Below are positions 23,091 to 29,988 of a stretch of DNA of 30,320 nt, one piece after another (within the stretch, counting starts at the first letter, position 1; the number at the start of each line of letters is the position of its first letter). Origin of the DNA: Bacteroidales bacterium UBA2714. GTDB lineage: Bacteria > Bacteroidota > Bacteroidia > Bacteroidales > P3. The stretch lies in NCBI GenBank assembly GCA_002354035.1, contig DEKU01000010.1:37439-67758 (forward strand). Reading direction: 5' to 3'. Under the pieces are notes generated by a model that saw only the letters and a list, made by a program, of their open reading frames with translations, ran no database searches and was not told the origin of the DNA. Both the position numbers and the translations under genes were made by a program.

Positions 23091-24791
23091 ATGAAAAAAC
23101 GTACAGCACTTTTTATCTTATGCTTAGCCGCCATGCTGCCTTCCATGGCTTGCACCAATCTCATTGTCGGCAAAAAGGCTTCGGTCGACGGCAGCGTGAT
23201 GTGCACCTATAATTGCGACGGATTCGGTTTCTCCGGCTCCCTGTTCTACAGTCCCGCTGGCCGCCATGCCCCTGGCGAGCAGATAGCCATCCACGGCTGG
23301 GGTCCGTCACACCCCGGGCAATACGTACAGCAGGTTGACTATACCTACAACGTGGTGGGTCTGATGAACGAGCACCAGCTCACCATCGTCGAGACCACAT
23401 TCGATGGCCGTCTGGAGCTTGTCAACCGCGAAGGCCTCCTCGACTATTTCAGCCTGATGCGTCTCACCCTCCAGCGTGCCGCCACCGCCCGACAGGCCAT
23501 CCGCTGCATGGCCGACCTCGTGGAACAATACGGCTACAACAGCAGTGGCGAGACTATCACCATCTGCGACCCCAATGAGGCCTGGATTATGGAAATCATC
23601 GGAAAGGGACCCAACAACAAGGGCGCCGTATGGGTGGCCCTGCGCATCCCCGACTCATGCATCTGTGCCCATGCCAACCTCAGCCGCATCCGCCAGTTCC
23701 CCCTCCAGCAACGTCGCTCCTTCCGCAGCCTCAGCAGCCAAAACCTCAAACACATTGACCGTCCCGAAGTGGAATGCGTTTATGCACACGATGTTATCTC
23801 CTTCGCCCGCCAACAGGGCTATTATTCTGGTCCTGACGCATCTTTCTCCTTCCGCGACGCCTACTGCCCCATCGATTTTGAAAATGTCCGATATGCCGAT
23901 GCACGCGTGTGGAGCTTTTTCCGCCACCACAGCAACCCTTCCGAAATGGACAAATACCTGCCCTACATCAACGGCCACTTCGACCAATGCGACCACCTGC
24001 CCCTTTGGATTACCCCTGACCGTCCGCTCTCCCTCCGCGACTTGCAGGCCGACATGCGCGACCACTTCGAAGGCACACCCCTCGACATGACTGCCGACAT
24101 GACCGCTGGTCCCTGGGGCATGCCCATACGGCCACTGCCCATGCAGTTCAAGGCCTCCGACAGCACCCCCTATTTCCGCGAACGCCCCATCTCCACCCAG
24201 CAGAGCGGCTTCACCATGACTTGCCAGATGCGCTCGTGGCTGCCCGACGACATTGGCGGCGTCACATGGTTCAACTGCGACGACGCCAACATGGTGGCCT
24301 ACGTGCCACTCTACTGTTGCATCACACAGGTGCCTGACCCCTTCCGCCCTGAGAACAATGCCCGCAACGAGTTCTCCTTCCAGTCCGCCTTCTGGATGAA
24401 CAACTGGGTGGCCAACATGGTATACCCCCGCTACAGCATGATGATTGGCGACCTCCGTCAAGCCCAGCAGGAGTTGGAGGACTATTACTACGCCGACCAA
24501 GACAGTGTCCTTGCTGCCATCAGCACCATGACCCCCGGCGACCGACGAGCCTACCTTAATGGCAAGAGCATAGACTATGCCTCTCGCATGATGAACCGCT
24601 GGGACCGCCTGGCAAAATACCTTATCGTAAAATACAACGACCAAGTGGTGCGGCGCGTTGATTCGACTGGCCAATTCCAGCGCTGGGGCTACGACACTCC
24701 CGGCTACGACCAACAATTCATCGATGCCATCGGCCCGGCCACCGGCAATCGCTACCGTCTACAAAAAATCATCCACCGCCGCGAACGCTGA
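23091..24791 (+). CDS. C69-family dipeptidase, secreted
   Basis: 566-residue peptidase of the C69/PF03577 Ntn-hydrolase family (PepD-like). The N-terminus is a signal sequence (MKKRTALFILCLAAMLPSMA) followed directly by C21 in CTNLIVGKKASVDGS, the family's catalytic cysteine with the conserved KKASxDGS stretch. Signal peptidase cleavage before C21 would itself create the free N-terminal nucleophile (inference). Further family features include SSGETITICDPNEAWIMEI. Members cut dipeptides and some act on peptidoglycan or mucin-derived peptides. The gene follows the GtrA-acyltransferase gene by 49 bases, probably in the same transcript. The start at 23091 is chosen because it begins the signal peptide; the longer in-frame reading overlaps the upstream gene. 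Confidence 0.9.
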   Translation: MKKRTALFILCLAAMLPSMACTNLIVGKKASVDGSVMCTYNCDGFGFSGSLFYSPAGRHAPGEQIAIHGWGPSHPGQYVQQVDYTYNVVGLMNEHQLTIVETTFDGRLELVNREGLLDYFSLMRLTLQRAATARQAIRCMADLVEQYGYNSSGETITICDPNEAWIMEIIGKGPNNKGAVWVALRIPDSCICAHANLSRIRQFPLQQRRSFRSLSSQNLKHIDRPEVECVYAHDVISFARQQGYYSGPDASFSFRDAYCPIDFENVRYADARVWSFFRHHSNPSEMDKYLPYINGHFDQCDHLPLWITPDRPLSLRDLQADMRDHFEGTPLDMTADMTAGPWGMPIRPLPMQFKASDSTPYFRERPISTQQSGFTMTCQMRSWLPDDIGGVTWFNCDDANMVAYVPLYCCITQVPDPFRPENNARNEFSFQSAFWMNNWVANMVYPRYSMMIGDLRQAQQELEDYYYADQDSVLAAISTMTPGDRRAYLNGKSIDYASRMMNRWDRLAKYLIVKYNDQVVRRVDSTGQFQRWGYDTPGYDQQFIDAIGPATGNRYRLQKIIHRRER

Positions 24792-24885
24792 CAACAACTG
24801 TCCCTTGCCCAAAAACTGTTCTCGACCACATCATATCAATGAATCACACAAGCAATCATCGGGGTTCAATCGTTTCTGTTATTAA

Positions 24886-25052
24886 TACGGCTCCGCTCCT
24901 TCGATGTGGATTCTATCCGTCAGGCCAGATGTTTGCTGCCGGCTTCCTTCAGATTCCACCTCACGATGGACACCCCTGCCTTGGACTGTGCGATTCCCTC
25001 TATTAGAGCCCGCTCGGGTCTTGCACCCGTCAACTGATACTCATGCTGAGTG
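24886..25052 (-). ncRNA. Group II intron remnant (domain I region)
   Basis: Read on the minus strand, this stretch has hallmarks of bacterial group II intron domain I: GACGGGTGCAAGACCCG near 25031-25015, GGTGGAATCTGAAGGAAGCC around 24963-24944, AGCAAACATCTGGCCTGACG next, and GCGGAGCCGTAT at its far end, which resembles the beginning of domain V. The complementary half of domain V, domain VI and any reverse transcriptase are missing, so it is a truncated, non-splicing scar. Recognition is from memory of intron consensus; an Rfam group-II-D1D4 search would settle it. It lies between the C69 gene and the extra dnaK end. The rest of 24792-25114 shows no gene. Confidence 0.65.
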
Positions 25053-25056
25053 TACT

Positions 25057-25092
25057 AAAAAACGGGTGCTGAAATCTATCCAGCACCCGTTT
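25057..25092 (-). terminator. Intrinsic terminator beside the extra dnaK end
   Basis: AAACGGGTGCTG (25060-25071) pairs with CAGCACCCGTTT (25081-25092), a 12-bp stem with a 9-base loop. On the minus strand it ends in a T6 run. It stands 23 bases beyond the stop of the extra dnaK 3' copy, where a dnaK terminator would be expected. Confidence 0.85.
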
Positions 25093-25114
25093 CTATTTAG
25101 TGTATTTCAGTGTA

Positions 25115-25268
25115 TTACTTCACTTCTTCGTAGTCGATGTCGGTGACGTTGTCGCTGCCACCTTGGTTGGTGTTGCCGCCTTGCTGGCCGGGGTTACCGC
25201 CCATGTTGTTGGGGTCGAAACCGGCACCGGGGTTGGCACCGCCAGCCTGTTGCTGGGCATTGTACATG
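25115..25268 (-). pseudogene. Second copy of the dnaK 3' end
   Basis: 154 bases that match the last 154 bases of dnaK (25919-26072) at 145 positions. They encode the C-terminal glycine-rich tail from the MYNAQQQAG region to DIDYEEVK and the TAA stop. Eight of the nine differences are synonymous; the ninth changes DVDYEEVK to DIDYEEVK. Homology stops abruptly at 25268, with no start codon or upstream dnaK sequence. It is a fragment, not a working gene, and flanks the toxin-antitoxin remnant together with the true dnaK end. Confidence 0.92.
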
Positions 25269-25286
25269 AACTTAAGTTAGCATACA

Positions 25287-25562
25287 TCATTTGTCTTTAT
25301 AATGGCCATAGGCAGTGAGTACGAGAACAACCACCTCTGTGTCGTGTATCTCATAGACAAGTCGATGCTTTTGAGTGATATGACGACTTCATTGGTTGGA
25401 GCGATCACCTCGTAGTTGCTCAGGGTGTCCAGTACCCGTACGCGGATGCTCGCGCAATTCGGCCTCCAGTTTCAGTAGCTTTTTGAACGCATTTGGGTCG
25501 TCCTTTTGCAATCTGGCTGCATCAAGGACTGCCTGCCTCTGATACTTTATCGTGTATGCCAT
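25287..25562 (-). pseudogene. YoeB/Txe-like toxin gene with an in-frame stop
   Basis: The frame starts at the ATG at 25562 (MAYTIKYQRQAVLDAARLQK), which shares a base with the antitoxin's TGA. It runs 57 codons to a TGA at 25391-25389 and then continues open: SRHITQKHRLVYEIHD and VLVLTAYGHYKDK, ending at the TGA at 25289-25287. YoeB/Txe mRNA interferases have GxxWSRRIxxxHRLVY here, so the TGA stands exactly where the conserved tryptophan is expected (codon 58; TGG to TGA). The full reading would be 91 codons, a normal length. The catalytic arginine and histidine lie after the stop, so the product should be inactive. TGA is used as a normal stop elsewhere in the window. Confidence 0.85.
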
Positions 25563-25804
25563 CAAACGACGCGTTTAATCAGGTCTTCAACGGTTTCACC
25601 GTCATGTAGTTCGTACATAGGTCCTTCTTTAGCTGCATCTACACGGGCAAAGAATTCCTCTTTGGTCATGAGTGAGGGGTCTTTCTCTTTTGCCAACTTC
25701 TTAGCATAACGAGTAAGGCGAAGCATTAGGGCATCATTGTCTGCTATGGCTCCTATACTCTGCCATAACTCAGTATTCATCGCTACTTGCTGTGCTGTCG
25801 TCAT
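25562..25804 (-). CDS. Antitoxin of a YoeB/RelE-type module
   Basis: 80-residue acidic protein (MTTAQQVAMNTELWQSIGAI) with an N-terminal helical part and the TLMTKEEFF-like segment SLMTKEEFFARVDAAKEG, typical of small Bacteroidales antitoxins placed before Txe/YoeB-like toxins. The C-terminal DGETVEDLIKRV would wrap the toxin. Its stop and the toxin start overlap (TGATG), the usual coupling. The ATG at 25804 is preferred over one at 25909, since the longer form would lie across the dnaK terminator. No clear -7 motif is seen upstream, so expression may depend on read-through from dnaK. It is intact though its toxin is broken. Confidence 0.75.
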   Translation of the reverse strand: MTTAQQVAMNTELWQSIGAIADNDALMLRLTRYAKKLAKEKDPSLMTKEEFFARVDAAKEGPMYELHDGETVEDLIKRVV

Positions 25805-25865
25805 AATCAAATCCTTTCTTCTTTTGTTATGTAACGCAGATTGCTTGATATTATTGCCTTTGGAA

Positions 25866-25898
25866 TAAAAAAGAGTGTGCCTCATTGAGACACACTCT
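25866..25898 (-). terminator. Intrinsic terminator of dnaK
   Basis: AGAGTGTG (25872-25879) and CACACTCT (25891-25898), with CTC/GAG inside, form an 11-bp stem with one mismatch. On the minus strand it is followed by a T6 run. It lies 21 bases beyond the dnaK stop and upstream of the antitoxin gene. Its sequence differs from the terminator beside the extra dnaK end. Confidence 0.85.
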
Positions 25899-25918
25899 CT
25901 GTTTGTCATTTCGGAAAC

Positions 25919-27856
25919 TTACTTCACCTCTTCGTAGTCGACGTCGGTGACGTTGTCGCTGCCGCCTTGGTTGGTGTTGCCACCTTGCTGGCCGGGGTTA
26001 CCGCCCATGTTGTTGGGGTCGAAGCCGGCGCCGGGGTTGGCACCGCCAGCTTGCTGCTGGGCGTTGTACATGTCCTGCGAGGCAGCCTGCCAAGCCTGGT
26101 TCATCTTCTCCATGGCCTGGTCGATCTGCTGGACGTTGCGGGCGCTGTGGGCGGACTTCAGCTCTGTCAAGGCACTCTCGATGGCGCTCTTCTTCTCGGC
26201 GGGAATCTTGTCGCCATACTCCTTCAGGTTTTTCTCGCTTTGGAAAATCATGCCGTCGGCGGCGTTGATCTTCTCAATCTCCTCCTTGGCCTTCTTGTCG
26301 GCGTCGGCATTGGCCTCGGCCTCAGCCTTCATGCGCTTGATCTCGTCCTCGCTCAGACCAGAAGAAGCCTCGATGCGGATGTTCTGACTCTTGCCGGTGG
26401 CCTTGTCGAGGGCGCTGACATTCAAGATACCGTTGGCGTCGATGTCGAACGTCACCTCAATCTGAGGCACTCCACGGGGTGCAGGCGGAATTCCTGCCAA
26501 GTGGAAGCGGCCGATGGTCTTGTTCTGGTTGGCCATGGGGCGCTCGCCCTGCAGCACGTGAATCTCCACCTCAGGCTGGTTGTCGGCAGCCGTCGAGAAC
26601 ACCTGGCTCTTCTTGGTGGGGATGGTCGTGTTGGCGTCAATCAGCTTGGTCATCACGCCGCCGAGGGTTTCAATACCCAAGCTCAGAGGAGTGACATCAA
26701 GCAGCAGCACGTCCTTAATCTCACCAGTCAGCACACCGCCCTGGATAGCAGCTCCGATAGCCACCACCTCGTCGGGGTTCACACCCTTGTTGGGGGTCTT
26801 GCCGAAGAACTCTTCAACTTTCTTCTGCACGGCGGGGATACGGGTCGAACCACCGACCAGAATCACCTCGTTGATGTCGCTGTTGCTCAAGCCGGCATCT
26901 TTCATGGCCTGACGGCAAGGCTCGATAGTGGCCTGAATCAGGTCGTCGCACAGCTGCTCGAACTTTGCGCGGCTCAGTTTCTTTACCAAGTGCTGCGGCA
27001 CGCCGTCGGCCACAGTGATATAAGGCAGGTTGATTTCCGTCTCCTGCGAGGAAGACAGCTCACATTTAGCCTTCTCGGCGGCCTCTTTCAGACGCTGCAT
27101 AGCCATCGGGTCCTTGCGCAGATCGATGTGCTTGTCGGCCTGAAACTCATCGGCCAGCCAGTTGATAATCTTCTGGTCGAAATCGTCACCACCGAGGTGA
27201 GTGTTACCGTTGGTGCTCTTCACCTCAAACACACCGTCACCCAAGTTCAGGATACTGATATCAAACGTACCACCACCCAAGTCGAACACGGCCACATTCA
27301 TATCCTGAGCCTTCTTGTCAAGACCGTATGCCAGAGCGGCAGCCGTAGGCTCGTTGACGATACGGCGCACCTTCAGACCTGCAATCTCACCAGCCTCCTT
27401 CGTGGCCTGGCGCTGACTGTCGTTGAAGTAGGCAGGCACCGTGATGACAGCTTCCGTCACCTCAGTTCCGAGGTAATCCTCAGCAGTCTTTTTCATCTTT
27501 TGCAGCACGATAGCACTGATTTCCTGCGGGGTGTAGAGGCGGCCATTGATGTCCACACGGGGCGTGTTGTTGTCGCCCTTCACCACCTTATAGGGAACCG
27601 AGGCAATCTCTTTCTGCACACGGTCGTAGGTCTCGCCCATAAAACGTTTGATACTGTACACCGTGTTGTGAGGATTGGTGATAGCCTGACGCTTGGCGGG
27701 GTCGCCCACCTTGCGGTCGCCGTTCTCTATAAATCCCACCACGCTCGGAGTGGTGCGGTTGCCCTCGCTGTTGGCGATGACAACAGGCTCGTTGCCTTCC
27801 ATGACTGATACACAACTGTTTGTTGTACCCAAGTCGATTCCAATGATTTTACCCAT
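25919..27856 (-). CDS. dnaK: Molecular chaperone DnaK (Hsp70)
   Basis: 645-residue Hsp70. The N-terminal ATPase domain (about 1-380) begins GKIIGIDLGTTNSCVSVMEG and includes the phosphate loop DLGGGTFDISIL and the VGGSTRIPAVQ segment. The linker DVLLLDVTPLSLGIET leads to the substrate-binding domain (about 390-505) and the helical lid. The C-terminus has a glycine/asparagine/glutamine-rich tail ending in DVDYEEVK, similar to the EEVD-like tails of other DnaKs that bind co-chaperones. Length matches the family. It is not next to grpE or dnaJ here. No TAnnTTTG motif or CIRCE operator was found within 27857-28000. The downstream 3' end is duplicated at 25115-25268. Confidence 0.98.
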   Translation of the reverse strand: MGKIIGIDLGTTNSCVSVMEGNEPVVIANSEGNRTTPSVVGFIENGDRKVGDPAKRQAITNPHNTVYSIKRFMGETYDRVQKEIASVPYKVVKGDNNTPRVDINGRLYTPQEISAIVLQKMKKTAEDYLGTEVTEAVITVPAYFNDSQRQATKEAGEIAGLKVRRIVNEPTAAALAYGLDKKAQDMNVAVFDLGGGTFDISILNLGDGVFEVKSTNGNTHLGGDDFDQKIINWLADEFQADKHIDLRKDPMAMQRLKEAAEKAKCELSSSQETEINLPYITVADGVPQHLVKKLSRAKFEQLCDDLIQATIEPCRQAMKDAGLSNSDINEVILVGGSTRIPAVQKKVEEFFGKTPNKGVNPDEVVAIGAAIQGGVLTGEIKDVLLLDVTPLSLGIETLGGVMTKLIDANTTIPTKKSQVFSTAADNQPEVEIHVLQGERPMANQNKTIGRFHLAGIPPAPRGVPQIEVTFDIDANGILNVSALDKATGKSQNIRIEASSGLSEDEIKRMKAEAEANADADKKAKEEIEKINAADGMIFQSEKNLKEYGDKIPAEKKSAIESALTELKSAHSARNVQQIDQAMEKMNQAWQAASQDMYNAQQQAGGANPGAGFDPNNMGGNPGQQGGNTNQGGSDNVTDVDYEEVK

Positions 27857-27902
27857 AATATTCTATTTTTTTATTTTCTTGTTGATAATTTTTTTCTCTC
27901 CA

Positions 27903-27919
27903 CCCACTTTCGCTGTGGG
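27903..27919 (-). promoter_or_regulatory. Small hairpin upstream of dnaK
   Basis: CCCAC and GTGGG form a 5-bp stem with a 7-base loop, about 50 bases before the dnaK ATG, followed on the minus strand by an AT-rich stretch. It may sit in the dnaK leader or promoter. No known heat-shock operator was recognised in it. Confidence 0.3.
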
Positions 27920-28018
27920 CGAATCCGACATCGTAATTATCAACCGCCATGCCAACAGCCCGCCATCCCCCGAACACTGACAAATTGTCACCCATTCCCT
28001 CGGCGGGCAGACAATGAG

Positions 28019-28057
28019 ACAAGGGGGACACCTGAATCCTTCAGCCATCCCCCTTGT
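28019..28057 (-). terminator. Terminator-like hairpin after the FISUMP-like lipoprotein gene
   Basis: ACAAGGGGGA (28019-28028) pairs perfectly with TCCCCCTTGT (28048-28057), loop of 19 bases. The minus-strand sequence beyond it (CTCATTGTC) has only a weak U-tract. It lies 48 bases after the stop of the lipoprotein gene. Confidence 0.65.
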
Positions 28058-28104
28058 CGCCATCCAGTCATCTGGACATTATGCAATCTCTGCCAGTCGC
28101 AGCC

Positions 28105-29736
28105 CTATTCAGCCGTCCTCACCAGCCGCACCGCATAGCCATAGTGCGCATACGCCCCTGTGGCATTGGGGTCAACAACCGTGTTGCTGAACAGGAACTG
28201 CCTCACCCCGTTCTGCAACCAATTCGAAGGCCAATAGTAGCCAATAGACTCGCTATCATACGTATTCGTACCCTCTCGGTAACCCCCTGTGGGGAGAAAC
28301 ACTGCCCCCCGGGCCTCCATCGTCTCCCAAACGTCCAGCTGGACAGGGTAATAGTTCGCCTCCGGGTCATCCACCAAATCCTCATCCAATCCGTCATCGT
28401 AATTATACCCGTCCGGAAACAGCACCAACCCATTCTCCACCAACACAGACCCATCCATCAGCCCCACCTTGGCATAATGCTTAACGCCACTGCGCTGGTT
28501 CAACAGATAGTCCCACTCGGCAGTAGTCATGGTGTGCCAAGTGCCGGCCGGGCCAGCCCCTGCAATAGCATTGTGCAGACCCCAGTCGTATTGCGTACCC
28601 GCTATGCTGCCAGCGTAATAATTATCGTCAAACTCACTGGACATATAGGGACTCTTGTCGTTGTACCCACTCGTCCCCCAGCCAAACAAGTCTATCCACC
28701 CGTCATAACCAGAGCCGATATGTTGATTGAGGTCACCCAATGCGTCATATTGATGCTCGGCAAAGCGGAAAACCCCGCTGGTGGCCCTATACTGCAAATT
28801 GCCCTGCGCAAAGAACACCTGCACACCTTCCCCCACCGAGAACTTCCCCTGCTCCGACTTCACCGTGTTGGCCAGTCGCAAATCAATTCGTGCCGTCATC
28901 ATCACATTGCGGTCCAGCTGTCCGCTCCTCTCCGTATGTGAGAACGTGAACGTGCAGGCCCCCTTGGGCAGCCCGGCCATGTGGGCATAAACGGCAATAG
29001 TCATATCGCCGTCCGCCACCGGCAGCACCGGCACCTGCACCTCCCTCACATCCTGCCCCCCGTTGGCAATCACAGGGCTGTCGGCAAACACCACCTCCAC
29101 CTGCTTGTCGTCCGCGGCCACCGGATCCGACTGGGCCCCGACCGCGAGCGACCCCACGCCCAGCGTCACTCCGCGCGTGCCGCAAAGCTGGCCACTGCTG
29201 CTCACCACCACGCGGTCCAGCACCACATCCACCCCGAGGTCGTTCTTCAACAGCACCCTCACCGCCGCCGTGGCATGCCTGAACCGTATCACCTCTGCAC
29301 CCGCATTGGCCATAGCCAACAGGGGCAGCCTCAGCACCTGACGGTCTCCCTCGTAATAGCACTCATATCGCGAAGGCACAGTGACCGAAGTCTGCGAAGC
29401 CACCATGCCCGCCGGATAAACACCCATAAACGCCCCTTCGGGCTGCTGGAAATCGGCCACATATGCTATGCCTCCAGCCACAGTGACGGCATATTCAACA
29501 CCGCCCAGCAACACCCGGTCGCCATCGACCCACACAACACTCTGCCCATTCACCGAAGTCTTCCACCCCTCTTGAGAGGGGTCGGGGGTATGGAAGCCAT
29601 CCTTGCCGCCAAACCCTTCAGTCTCGAGAACCAAAGCCCCCTCCGGCACATCAGCCGCAACCGGCTCTTTGCCGCAGCCTGCCATCAACAACAGTCCGCC
29701 CATGAGGGCCACCGTAAACATCAATCTATTTTTCAT
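28105..29736 (-). CDS. Surface lipoprotein: fimbrillin-like N-domain plus FISUMP-like C-domain
   Basis: 543-residue lipoprotein (signal MKNRLMFTVALMGGLLLMAGC). Residues about 25-270 resemble Mfa-like/BF2867 fimbrillin domains: GVYPAGMV, RFRHATAAVRVLLKN, and DMTIAVYAHM. Residues about 290-543 resemble the FISUMP/SUMF-like fold common in Bacteroidales surface proteins: VFFAQGNLQYRATSGVFRFA, DGWIDLFGWGTSGYN, GTWHTMTTAEWDYLLNQR, and a final YGYAVRLVRTAE. The role is probably surface binding or assembly; no catalytic site was identified. The ATG at 29736 starts the signal peptide and is preferred to the one 12 bases upstream. Residues near 50 (HTPDPSQEGW) are encoded by a palindromic repeat. A 73-residue small gene lies 30 bases upstream. 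Confidence 0.8.
   Translation of the reverse strand: MKNRLMFTVALMGGLLLMAGCGKEPVAADVPEGALVLETEGFGGKDGFHTPDPSQEGWKTSVNGQSVVWVDGDRVLLGGVEYAVTVAGGIAYVADFQQPEGAFMGVYPAGMVASQTSVTVPSRYECYYEGDRQVLRLPLLAMANAGAEVIRFRHATAAVRVLLKNDLGVDVVLDRVVVSSSGQLCGTRGVTLGVGSLAVGAQSDPVAADDKQVEVVFADSPVIANGGQDVREVQVPVLPVADGDMTIAVYAHMAGLPKGACTFTFSHTERSGQLDRNVMMTARIDLRLANTVKSEQGKFSVGEGVQVFFAQGNLQYRATSGVFRFAEHQYDALGDLNQHIGSGYDGWIDLFGWGTSGYNDKSPYMSSEFDDNYYAGSIAGTQYDWGLHNAIAGAGPAGTWHTMTTAEWDYLLNQRSGVKHYAKVGLMDGSVLVENGLVLFPDGYNYDDGLDEDLVDDPEANYYPVQLDVWETMEARGAVFLPTGGYREGTNTYDSESIGYYWPSNWLQNGVRQFLFSNTVVDPNATGAYAHYGYAVRLVRTAE
29565..29582. repeat. 18-bp palindrome inside the lipoprotein gene
   Basis: ACCCCTCT and AGAGGGGT flank a 2-base centre. 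The repeat encodes part of PDPSQEGW in the lipoprotein. A related CCCCT-TCGG-AGGGG palindrome lies in the DUF3267 gene (17916-17929, encoding HPSEGG), and a decayed ACCCCTCCGAGCGGG stands just after the S1/P1-like gene near 9758. From memory, similar ACCCCTC-centred palindromes are frequent in Bacteroidetes genomes. Confidence 0.6.
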
Positions 29737-29766
29737 CACTAAAAACAATTAGTAGTAGTTAAACCA

Positions 29767-29988
29767 TCAAAACCAATGCTCGTCGCTCTCTCCGCCCCAG
29801 TTGCCGCCCATCGTGCGGTTCTCCAGTTCTATGTCGCCCCTGCCGGGCAACAGACCCACTGTCTGGCCGTCCGAGCCATCAAAGCCACGCTCGACACAAA
29901 ACACAACAACCTTGACACGCGGGGCCAAATACGCTCCCCGCGCACGCTCCACACAGCTACCACCCACCATCGAAATACCATTTTTCAT
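29767..29988 (-). CDS. Small protein ahead of the fimbrillin-like gene
   Basis: 73 residues (MKNGISMVGGSCVERARGAY, then LAPRVKVVVFCVERGFDGSD and a tryptophan-containing acidic end, GGNWGGESDEHWF). No signal peptide or membrane segment. I do not recognise a named family, but small Bacteroidales proteins with a LxPRVxVxxxxVExGF core and a glycine/aspartate-rich tail are common ahead of surface lipoproteins. It starts 30 bases upstream of the lipoprotein gene and follows a -7 motif at a suitable distance, so it is probably translated. Function unknown. Confidence 0.6.
   Translation of the reverse strand: MKNGISMVGGSCVERARGAYLAPRVKVVVFCVERGFDGSDGQTVGLLPGRGDIELENRTMGGNWGGESDEHWF

Noticed and set aside
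23655..24716. 353-codon frame antisense to the C69 gene
   Set aside because: Same reason: it mirrors the codon bias of a well-supported gene and has no recognisable domain.
24792..25056. tRNA or rRNA fragment downstream of the C69 gene
   Set aside because: The hairpins and motifs fit group II intron domain I far better; no cloverleaf or rRNA signature was found.
25389..25391. TGA in the toxin gene read as tryptophan or selenocysteine (recoding)
   Set aside because: TGA ends other genes in this window (for example at 24791 and 21878), and the position expects tryptophan, so a simple nonsense change is the better explanation.
25967..27808. 613-codon frame antisense to dnaK
   Set aside because: It is a shadow caused by biased codon use in a highly conserved gene; the dnaK reading is certain.
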